This document shows positions 44,068 through 50,561 of a stretch of 64,000 nucleotides of DNA, one piece after another; position 1 is the stretch's first letter; every line of letters starts with the position of its first letter. The stretch is taken from contig NZ_FOLE01000008.1 of NCBI RefSeq assembly GCF_900112255.1, positions 124,001-188,000 of the forward strand. The letters are read 5' to 3'. Origin of the DNA: Flexibacter flexilis DSM 6793 (GTDB lineage: Bacteria; Bacteroidota; Bacteroidia; Cytophagales; Flexibacteraceae). The notes beneath the pieces are model-generated. The model was not told the origin of the DNA and made no database searches. It worked only from the letters and a program-made list of their open reading frames with translations. The position numbers were made by a program, and so were the translations under genes.

Positions 44068-45249
44068 CTATTCTTTTAGAATGATACGAAACGTAGTGCC
44101 TTTGCCTATTTCGGAATGTTTGATGAAAATTTTGCCTTTGTGATACTCCTCTATAATGCGTTTGGCCAGTGTAAGCCCCAAGCCCCAACCGCGTTTTTTG
44201 CTGGTTACACCTGGTTCAAACACCTTTTTAAGCATATTTTTGGGTAAGCCTTTACCCGTGTCGCTGATGTCTATGGCGATTTTGTCGTCGGGAATGCGCG
44301 TAAGCACTATATCAATGCGGCCTGTGCCGTTCATGGCATCAACGGCGTTTTTACAAATATTCTCCACCACCCAATCCAGTAGCGGCGGGCTTATCATCGA
44401 AGTAGATTCTTGTACGCGCCCTTCGGCTACCAAATTGATGCTTACTTTGCTGGAAACGCGTTTGCGCAGATACTCAACATTTTGATTAATAAGGTCATAC
44501 ACCACTGCTTCCTGAAAGGCTGGCACCGAACCAATATTAGAGAAACGCGCCGTTACGGTTTCCAGTCGCTTAATGTCTTTGTCCAGTTCGTTGAGAATCT
44601 CGTCGTTTTCGCCATCAAAACGCGGGTCGGTGCGCAAATATTCTACCCATGCCATGAGTGCCGAAATCGGCGTGCCTAACTGGTGCGCTGTTTCTTTGGC
44701 CAGCCCCACCCAAACGCGGTTTTGTTCGGCGCGGCGCGAATAGCTAAATGCCAAATACGCGATTAAGCCCAAAATCCCAATGACCGAGAGTTGTATGTAC
44801 GGATAATAACGCAACTGCCTGAGCAGCATGGAGTTTTCGTAATAAATATAATTGGTAACCGTGCCTTCGTAAGTGATGATTATGGGTTCGTGTTGGCCTT
44901 TCATCAGGGCAATTTCGTTGTCAAACCATTCTTTTCGCTTGGCATCGTTTTTGAATTTTGGGATGTCGATGTTGGCCGTAGCCGAAATATTGCCTTCCGC
45001 ATCAGTCAGAATGACGGGAATGGTGTTGTTGGCGGCGATAATTTCGTGGGTAAGAAATGTTACGTCGTCCGTTAAGTTTGAATTATTAATGGATTCAAAG
45101 GCTTTGGCGTACAGGTCGATGAGTTTTTTTTCACGCTCAGAGAGTTGTTTGGCCAAACGGTTGGTATAGAGCACCGACACCGAACCAATCAGGGCGGCCA
45201 GCAATACAATACCAATTTTAAAACGTGAACGGTTCTGATAAATATTCAT
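44068..45249 (-). CDS. membrane sensor histidine kinase
   Basis: A 393-residue two-component sensor. Two membrane helices (about 12-30 and 150-168) flank a periplasmic domain of about 120 residues with no recognised ligand fold. No HAMP domain is evident: the second helix leads almost directly to the H-box GLAKETAHQLGTPISALMAWVEYL. ATPase motifs are VVENICKNAVDAM (N box), IDISDTGKGLPKNM (G1) and KKRGWGLGLTLAKRII (G2). There is no response-regulator gene next to it, so it is an orphan kinase. It lies upstream of the MsbA-like gene on the same strand, separated by about 100 bases. Confidence 0.9.
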   Translation of the reverse strand: MNIYQNRSRFKIGIVLLAALIGSVSVLYTNRLAKQLSEREKKLIDLYAKAFESINNSNLTDDVTFLTHEIIAANNTIPVILTDAEGNISATANIDIPKFKNDAKRKEWFDNEIALMKGQHEPIIITYEGTVTNYIYYENSMLLRQLRYYPYIQLSVIGILGLIAYLAFSYSRRAEQNRVWVGLAKETAHQLGTPISALMAWVEYLRTDPRFDGENDEILNELDKDIKRLETVTARFSNIGSVPAFQEAVVYDLINQNVEYLRKRVSSKVSINLVAEGRVQESTSMISPPLLDWVVENICKNAVDAMNGTGRIDIVLTRIPDDKIAIDISDTGKGLPKNMLKKVFEPGVTSKKRGWGLGLTLAKRIIEEYHKGKIFIKHSEIGKGTTFRIILKE

Positions 45250-45371
45250 TTTACGAAGGAAAAATATAGGATAATTCAGTGAAAAATCGCGGTAATTAGC
45301 TATTTTATTTGTAATCTTTCTAAATTACTATGGTTTTGATTTTTATCATACAGCCACACGCAATTAAACGA

Positions 45372-45379
45372 TACTTTTG
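45372..45379 (+). promoter_or_regulatory. -7 promoter box of hemA
   Basis: TACTTTTG matches TAnnTTTG exactly. The transcript would have a leader of about 90 bases, ending in a strong ribosome binding site. Confidence 0.5.
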
Positions 45380-45462
45380 CAAAACTAATACGGGAAGAAG
45401 TGTGTTTTTGCTTTATTCCCCCATTTTTAAGACACAAAGGAACTGTTTTTACTTATACGCTT

Positions 45463-45469
45463 AGGAGGT
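45463..45469 (+). promoter_or_regulatory. strong Shine-Dalgarno sequence of hemA
   Basis: AGGAGGT lies 8 bases before the hemA ATG. Nearly all other genes here lack any Shine-Dalgarno sequence, as is usual in Bacteroidota, so this full match is exceptional. Confidence 0.75.
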
Positions 45470-45476
45470 TTCTTCT

Positions 45477-46748
45477 ATGTACTACCATTTTAAAGCAACT
45501 ATTTTATCTTATAAAACTGCTTCTGTAGAACTGCGTGAGCGTGTTGCGCTCAACGAGGATGATTGCAAAATGCTTTTGCAACAGCTGCGAGATATTATCG
45601 ACGTTACAGACCTTTTTATTCTTTCGACTTGTAACCGCACCGAGATATATTATAGCGCACCACAGGACTACACACACGAAATCTTGACGATGCTTGCCAC
45701 GCACAAAGGCGTGAGCTACAGCGAAATAGCGTCTTGTTTCGTGTCCATCACCGATCACCGCCAAGCCGCCCAACACTTGTTTGAAGTGGCCATTGGGTTG
45801 GAGTCGCAAGTGGTGGGCGATATGCAAATCATCAATCAGGTGAAACACGCCTACCAATGGTGTGCGGATGCTGACTTGGCTGGGCCTTTCTTGCACCGTT
45901 TGTTACACACGATTTTCTTTGCCAACAAAAAAGTAGTACAAGAAACAAATTTCCGCGATGGCGCGGCCTCTGTGTCGTATGCAGCGATGGAATTGGTGGA
46001 AGAACTTACCGCAGATATTGCTCAACCGCGTGTTTTGGTGGTAGGTGTCGGAGAAATTGGTGCGGACGTTTGCCGCAATTTGGCCAATACACGCATCAAA
46101 AACGTAACGATTTGCAACCGCACGCAATCTAAGGCCGAAGAGTTGGCCGCCGAATGCGAAATGCGCGTTGCGCCTTTCGAGCAGTTGTGGGAAGAAATTG
46201 CCGCCGCCGACGTGATTATTAGCTCTGTGGCACGCAACGAACCGTTGATTAGCAAAGAAGAAGTAAAAGCTCTTAACAGCTTGTCTTACAAATATTTCCT
46301 TGACCTTTCGATGCCGCGCAGCGTAGCCGCCGACGTGGAAGAAGTGGCGGGAGCTTTGGTTTATAACATCGACCATATCAATAACCGCGCAACGGAGGCT
46401 TTGGAGCGTCGTTTGGCGGCGATTCCGAAAGTAAAAAGCATTGTCAATGACGCAATGGCCGAGTTTTCGGACTGGACAAAAGAAATGGAAGTGTCGCCGA
46501 CCATTAACAAACTCAAAAACGCGTTGGAGCAAATTCGCCAAGAGGAAATGGCTCGTTATATGAAGCAACTTTCGGAAGATGATGTTAAGCTAATGGACAA
46601 AATCACCAAAGGCATGATGCAGAAAATCATTAAACTGCCAGTGCTTCAGCTTAAAGCGGCCTGCAAACGCGGCGAAGCCGATACTTTGATAGATGTGTTG
46701 AACGATTTGTTTAATCTGGAAGCACATTCGGATACGGTTTCTCATTAG
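45477..46748 (+). CDS. hemA: glutamyl-tRNA reductase
   Basis: First committed step of tetrapyrrole (heme) synthesis by the C5 route: reduces glutamyl-tRNA to glutamate-1-semialdehyde using NADPH. The catalytic Cys is C52 in FILSTCNRTEIYY. The active-site His and linker follow (EVAIGLESQVVGDMQIINQVKHAY), and the Rossmann NADPH-binding motif is RVLVVGVGEIGADVCRNLANTRIKNVTICNRT. The C-terminal dimerisation helices are RQEEMARYMKQLSEDDVKLMDKITKGMMQKIIKLPVLQLK. At 423 residues it is full length. A full Shine-Dalgarno sequence precedes it, suggesting special translational control. Confidence 0.96.
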   Translation: MYYHFKATILSYKTASVELRERVALNEDDCKMLLQQLRDIIDVTDLFILSTCNRTEIYYSAPQDYTHEILTMLATHKGVSYSEIASCFVSITDHRQAAQHLFEVAIGLESQVVGDMQIINQVKHAYQWCADADLAGPFLHRLLHTIFFANKKVVQETNFRDGAASVSYAAMELVEELTADIAQPRVLVVGVGEIGADVCRNLANTRIKNVTICNRTQSKAEELAAECEMRVAPFEQLWEEIAAADVIISSVARNEPLISKEEVKALNSLSYKYFLDLSMPRSVAADVEEVAGALVYNIDHINNRATEALERRLAAIPKVKSIVNDAMAEFSDWTKEMEVSPTINKLKNALEQIRQEEMARYMKQLSEDDVKLMDKITKGMMQKIIKLPVLQLKAACKRGEADTLIDVLNDLFNLEAHSDTVSH

Positions 46749-46773
46749 ATTTTAATTCATTACAAATAGATTT

Positions 46774-46853
46774 AGCCCAATTAAAACAATGCAGTTGATG
46801 TTATTACTTACCGCGAATACTTCATTTACATGGTTTTTAATTGGGCTTATTTT
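46774..46853 (+). terminator. terminator-like inverted repeat with a 48-base loop
   Basis: AGCCCAATTAAAA (46774-46786) pairs perfectly with 46835-46847 and is followed by TATTTTTT. The loop contains the start codon of the 72-residue ORF at 46789. Confidence 0.55.
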
Positions 46854-47007
46854 TTCCGTTCTGATGCTGCTTTTGGCGGCTTCGTCGGCTCTTTTGGCCA
46901 TCAAAACCCCAAGTAAACGTAATCAATATTTTCTTTTTGCAAGCGTAAGTAGTGCGTTAGCTTTGTATTTTATCTACTTGGCTTACACAACATATCGTAT
47001 GCTTTAA
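46789..47007 (+). CDS. small two-helix membrane protein
   Basis: A 72-residue ORF predicted to span the membrane twice (about residues 13-37, WFLIGLIFSVLMLLLAASSALLA, and 47-66, LFASVSSALALYFIYLAYTT), with a short basic loop KTPSKRN that would face the cytosol. No family is recognised. Its start codon and first codons lie in the loop of a terminator-like inverted repeat that probably ends the hemA transcript, so the ORF may be translated only from readthrough RNA, or may not be a gene. Composition is protein-like. Confidence 0.5.
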   Translation: MQLMLLLTANTSFTWFLIGLIFSVLMLLLAASSALLAIKTPSKRNQYFLFASVSSALALYFIYLAYTTYRML

Positions 47008-47150
47008 TGTAATTTTAATAGTATTTATCTTATATAACGAAACAATATTTCTGTATTAAATTTGATTTTTGTAGAATTTTTACAATTTATATACAAATAC
47101 AATTTAATATTTTGGTTGTTTTGGTTACTTTCGTGGAAATTTAACAGCCA

Positions 47151-48125
47151 ATGGAAGCCATTATATTAGAAAAGGAAACGTATCTACCCGCCGTCGTTTT
47201 AGATGCTCAAAACGAACGCTTTGAATTTATGGGCAAATCTATTCCCGAAAATGCTTCCGAATTTTTTGCCCCTATTCTTGTGTGGATAGATAATTACATA
47301 GTTATTCCCAATGAAGAGACGAATGTAAAATTTCATTTGGAATACTTTAATACCAGCACGTCCAAGTATTTACTGGAAATCATGCGTAAGCTGGAAAAAT
47401 TGTATCAAAACACAGACAAAGCAGTAATGATTAGCTGGTTTGTGGAAGATGGCGATACGGATGTGGAAGAAGCGGGTTTGGATTATAAAGCTATTCTGAA
47501 AGTTCCGTTTGAAGTAATTACGGTTGATGCAGACGGTAGCATAGTGAATGTAATAGAATCTACGACACCTCCCCGAAATGGCGTAACAGCGAATACGGCA
47601 AGGCCATCGGAATCTATTCCGCAAAATATTCGGGATTTGGCCAAAGAGCTACTCAATATGGGCGACGATTTGCCGCCGCTCGTGCCAGCCACAGTACATC
47701 ATGCCGAAACAGTGGCCAATGATACCGCCGCCGCCGATTTGGACGTAGTAACGTCTATTTCGGACAGGTTGCAGAAAAAACTGAATCAGGCTAACGAAAC
47801 GTTGCAACAGCAAGCCGAAGAAATTCGACAAATCAATCAAGATTTGAACTTCAAAAACAAAGAACTACAAGAAACGGTGGACGCGCTGACCAAAGCACGT
47901 GCAGGCCGCAGGGCTGCTACCATTGTGTTATTTATTGCCGTGGGGCTTTTCATTGTGTCGGAGGCCATCGAATGGGTAATCGAGAACATGACCCAAAACG
48001 TGTTGGCAGTATATTGGGTGATTTTGATCAAACTCCTCATTGCGCTTTTGCTTAAACCAATAGAATCTGTATTGGAAACCAATATTTTACAACACAATGC
48101 CAAAGCATCCGTACAAGAAGACTAA
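47151..48125 (+). CDS. SiaC/DUF1987-like protein with coiled coil and two membrane helices
   Basis: The N-terminal ~125 residues match DUF1987/SiaC, the small phosphoprotein switched by the SiaA phosphatase and SiaB kinase: FEFMGKSIPENASEFFAPILVWIDNYI, then FHLEYFNTSTSKYLLEI, where T68-S71 surround the SiaC phosphosite region, and ISWFVEDGDTDVEEAGLDYKAI. A linker of about 75 residues follows, then a coiled coil (about 205-252, with many Gln, Leu and Lys) and two helices near 256-276 and 285-306. SiaC proteins are normally about 125 residues and soluble, so this is a membrane-anchored fusion. No SiaA or SiaB homologue is adjacent. Confidence 0.78.
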   Translation: MEAIILEKETYLPAVVLDAQNERFEFMGKSIPENASEFFAPILVWIDNYIVIPNEETNVKFHLEYFNTSTSKYLLEIMRKLEKLYQNTDKAVMISWFVEDGDTDVEEAGLDYKAILKVPFEVITVDADGSIVNVIESTTPPRNGVTANTARPSESIPQNIRDLAKELLNMGDDLPPLVPATVHHAETVANDTAAADLDVVTSISDRLQKKLNQANETLQQQAEEIRQINQDLNFKNKELQETVDALTKARAGRRAATIVLFIAVGLFIVSEAIEWVIENMTQNVLAVYWVILIKLLIALLLKPIESVLETNILQHNAKASVQED

Positions 48126-48179
48126 TTTTTGTATGATAAAAAATTTGCTTTTGTGATAATAATCAATCATCTTGCTTAC

Positions 48180-48263
48180 ATGAGAAACAACAAGACTACA
48201 TATTACTGCTATTATTACACTTGCGGCCAAAAGCTCGGAAAGTGCGATACGGTGTACGTGTAG
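48180..48263 (+). CDS. Tyr-rich leader peptide upstream of phhA
   Basis: A 27-codon ORF starting at ATG 48180 and ending at TAG 48263. Six codons are Tyr: two in tandem (48201-48206), three in tandem (48210-48218) and one at 48255-48257. Three Cys also occur (codons 10, 15, 22). It lies directly before a terminator and the gene for phenylalanine hydroxylase, whose product is tyrosine. This is the arrangement of a ribosome-stalling attenuator peptide sensing Tyr-tRNA. An alternative is a small Cys-rich peptide with its own function. The likely promoter is weak: TGCTTTTG at 48146-48153, one mismatch to TAnnTTTG. Confidence 0.7.
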   Translation: MRNNKTTYYCYYYTCGQKLGKCDTVYV

Positions 48264-48345
48264 CGTTTTGATTTTTATTCGACGATACTAAAGATACTAC
48301 CAAAGAGGCCATTTCCGAGCAAGGATTTGGCCTCTTTTCTTTTTG
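48225..48345 (+). promoter_or_regulatory. transcription attenuator with mutually exclusive antiterminator and terminator
   Basis: Segment 48225-48241 (GGCCAAA, A, GCTCGGAAA), inside the leader ORF just after the Tyr run, can pair perfectly with 48312-48332 (TTTCCGAGC, 5 bases, TTTGGCC): 9 + 7 base pairs. That pairing uses GGCC 48329-48332, the 3' arm of the terminator, so the two structures exclude each other. Ribosome stalling at the Tyr codons would leave the antiterminator segment free to pair. Confidence 0.72.
48302..48345 (+). terminator. terminator between the leader ORF and phhA
   Basis: AAAGAGGCC (48302-48310) pairs with GGCCTCTTT (48329-48337) over an 18-base loop with some inner pairing, followed by TCTTTTTG. 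It lies 33 bases before the phhA start codon. Confidence 0.85.
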
Positions 48346-48377
48346 ACATTCAATCATTTAACTATTTCAAAAATCCC

Positions 48378-49130
48378 ATGAATTTATTACAACAACAGTA
48401 CGACGGTTACACGCCCGAAGATTTTGAAGTTTGGCGCATCTTGTTTGAGAGACAAATGAAACGTTTGCCCGCCGCCGCTTCTGCCGAGTACCAAGAATCA
48501 CTCAAACGCATTGGCTTTACGGCAGACCGAATCCCGCATTTCGACGAAGTGAAAGAACGTTTAGCGGATTTTACGGGTTGGTCGTTGGCCGTAGTGCCTG
48601 GCATTGTGCCCAATGACATTTTCTTTAATCTGTTGCTAAACAAGCAGTTCCCCGCTACTACCTGGTTGCGCAAAATGAGCCAATTGGATTATCTGGAAGA
48701 ACCCGATATGTTCCATGACGTATTCGGACACGTGCCTTTGCTTACCAACACCGCATACACGGACTTTTTGCAAGCCGTGAGCCGCATTGCGCTCAAGCAC
48801 TTGGACAGCGAATTGGCGATTGAAGTACTGGGGCGTGTGTATTGGTTTACGGTGGAGTTTGGGCTTATCCGCGAAAACGGCCAATTGCGTATCTATGGCG
48901 CGGGGATTCTCTCCTCTGGCGGCGAAACGGAATATTCACTTTCGGACGTACCGCGTCATTTGCCCTTTGATATTGAGGAGATTATGCGCAGCCCTTACCG
49001 CAAAGACGTTTTCCAAGAAAAATATTTTGTGATAGACAGTTACGAACAACTCTATTTGTCCGTTAGTACTATAGAGCAAGTTTTGGATAAAATGCTCCAA
49101 GAGGAAGCCTTAGAAGCCAAAAGCGAATAA
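48378..49130 (+). CDS. phhA: phenylalanine 4-hydroxylase (aromatic amino acid hydroxylase)
   Basis: Pterin- and iron-dependent monooxygenase that converts phenylalanine to tyrosine. The catalytic domain is complete at 250 residues. The iron ligands are His113 and His118 in EPDMFHDVFGHVPLL and Glu160 in VYWFTVEFGLI. LSSGGETEYSLSD and the DFTGWSLAVVPGIVPNDIFFNLL segment are family-typical. There is no regulatory ACT domain, as in other bacterial forms. The start at 48378 is downstream of the terminator; an in-frame Met at 48327 lies within the terminator loop and is rejected. Expression is probably set by the upstream Tyr-codon attenuator. Confidence 0.94.
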   Translation: MNLLQQQYDGYTPEDFEVWRILFERQMKRLPAAASAEYQESLKRIGFTADRIPHFDEVKERLADFTGWSLAVVPGIVPNDIFFNLLLNKQFPATTWLRKMSQLDYLEEPDMFHDVFGHVPLLTNTAYTDFLQAVSRIALKHLDSELAIEVLGRVYWFTVEFGLIRENGQLRIYGAGILSSGGETEYSLSDVPRHLPFDIEEIMRSPYRKDVFQEKYFVIDSYEQLYLSVSTIEQVLDKMLQEEALEAKSE

Positions 49131-49151
49131 ACGCTTTCCTTTTGAATAAAC

Positions 49152-49208
49152 AAATCGCCCCTACGAAGTTAGTAAAATGGTTAGCTACTAACGGATTAGG
49201 GGCGATTT
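49152..49208. terminator. large bidirectional terminator after phhA
   Basis: AAATCGCCCCTA (49152-49163) pairs perfectly with 49197-49208, and an inner GTTAGTA/TACTAAC stem stacks inside. It separates phhA from the convergent lipoprotein gene. Confidence 0.85.
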
Positions 49209-49216
49209 TGTGTTTA

Positions 49217-50377
49217 TTATTGATTCAAATAATTTGTAATTTCTGCATTAGATTGGTTAGTATGCACTCTAACATCATCTATCAAACGGTCTATTTCTCT
49301 GCGAGATTCATCATCTTCGTATAAGGGTTTAACATTTGATAAATAATTGATGATTATATTCGCTTTGGTGTCATCGTATAATACAGACTCGGCTTGGGGA
49401 TTTCTTACCAAACTTGTAGTCATCCCAAGAACAACATTTTCTATAAAATCAATCGTTTGTACCGCGAAATCATAAGTAATGCGCTCTGATGGTAGTCTGT
49501 CGCTTAACTGATAGTATAAATCTATGTAATGTTGCCCATTGTTTCCATTAGTCAATACATTATCTCGAAAATCATACAGATTTGTTAGTAAATCATCATG
49601 ATTGTTCCCTTCTACATGGACTACATCGTTAATTCTACAAACAGTGTTATCTGGATTTGCACATAGAACTGGAGGCTGAATGAAAAAATAAAATTTACAA
49701 TCCCCAGCAGAGCTCTCACAAGGCCTCTTACAATATTTCACAGGACCTCCTCCAGGAGCCATTGGAGTATTTATTTTATTTAACTCTCTTTTTATAACCC
49801 ATTGCAAATAGTCTCGTTTATTATTACTATTGTTAGGCACGATTACATTTCCCATAAAACCAATAAAAGAATGCATTTTTTTGAAGTTTATGATACCGAT
49901 ATCGTAAATATCATTAGAGGAAATATAATTACTTGATAAGCGGTATTTAGGGTATTCCACTAATTTAGAATTCTTATATGCAAATAGTCTTGTATTTATT
50001 TTATTTTTATTTTTTATATAAAATAAAACACCTAAAAAATTATTATTAGTTAGACTGTCTTGATTTTTTATAAACTTATCCAAATAGATAGAATACATTA
50101 CAATACTATCTTTATTGGGTATTAATTTATTTAAATCAAATCCATCAAACACTAAATTAGTTGTATTCAAATTTTTAATGCCACTTCCATCAAGATATGA
50201 GTAGTTGTATAGTGTATCTACAAATAATCTCAAATTAAGGGTTTTGTTAGGAAATTTTATATTGACAAAACTATAGTTCTCCGACATACAAGAGGTACAA
50301 GAAGTTTCATTTACTTTGTTACAAGATTGTAGTAAAGTAAAGATTGTTACAAAGAGTAATAAACTAATTTTTTTCAT
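49217..50377 (-). CDS. lipoprotein of unknown function
   Basis: A 386-residue exported protein. The N-terminus MKKISLLLFVTIFTLLQSCNK is a lipoprotein signal with lipobox LLQSC at Cys19. Many Cys follow (TSCTSCMSENY and later YCKRPCESSAGDCKFYF), suggesting disulfides. The C-terminal third (about 255-386) is helical and polar. The gene is AT-rich, with Asn, Ile and Lys in excess, unlike the neighbouring phhA, and no family is recognised. It lies downstream of the TPR-CHAT gene on the same strand but is separated from it by a terminator. Possibly horizontally acquired. Confidence 0.65.
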   Translation of the reverse strand: MKKISLLLFVTIFTLLQSCNKVNETSCTSCMSENYSFVNIKFPNKTLNLRLFVDTLYNYSYLDGSGIKNLNTTNLVFDGFDLNKLIPNKDSIVMYSIYLDKFIKNQDSLTNNNFLGVLFYIKNKNKINTRLFAYKNSKLVEYPKYRLSSNYISSNDIYDIGIINFKKMHSFIGFMGNVIVPNNSNNKRDYLQWVIKRELNKINTPMAPGGGPVKYCKRPCESSAGDCKFYFFIQPPVLCANPDNTVCRINDVVHVEGNNHDDLLTNLYDFRDNVLTNGNNGQHYIDLYYQLSDRLPSERITYDFAVQTIDFIENVVLGMTTSLVRNPQAESVLYDDTKANIIINYLSNVKPLYEDDESRREIDRLIDDVRVHTNQSNAEITNYLNQ

Positions 50378-50513
50378 TTTAATAAAGTTTAAATATGTTA
50401 CCTATCTAACTTTGAAATGGAGTAGATAGGAATTTAACAGCCCATTTTTATATAAGACGTTTCTCGAAAGGAAAAAGGGTGACACGCTTTGAAAAAAGTT
50501 TTCCACATTCATA

Positions 50514-50533
50514 AAAAAAGCCGCAAATGCGGC
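50514..50533 (-). terminator. Rho-independent terminator after the TPR-CHAT gene
   Basis: GCCGC (50520-50524) pairs with GCGGC (50529-50533). On the minus strand the stem is followed by TTTTTTT. It is 28 bases past the stop codon. Confidence 0.85.
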
Positions 50534-50561
50534 CTTAATCAACTGTATTACAGTAAATTAA

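Noticed and set aside
49142-49324. 60-codon ORF after phhA
   Set aside because: It spans the large terminator at 49152-49208 and the 3' end of the convergent lipoprotein gene.
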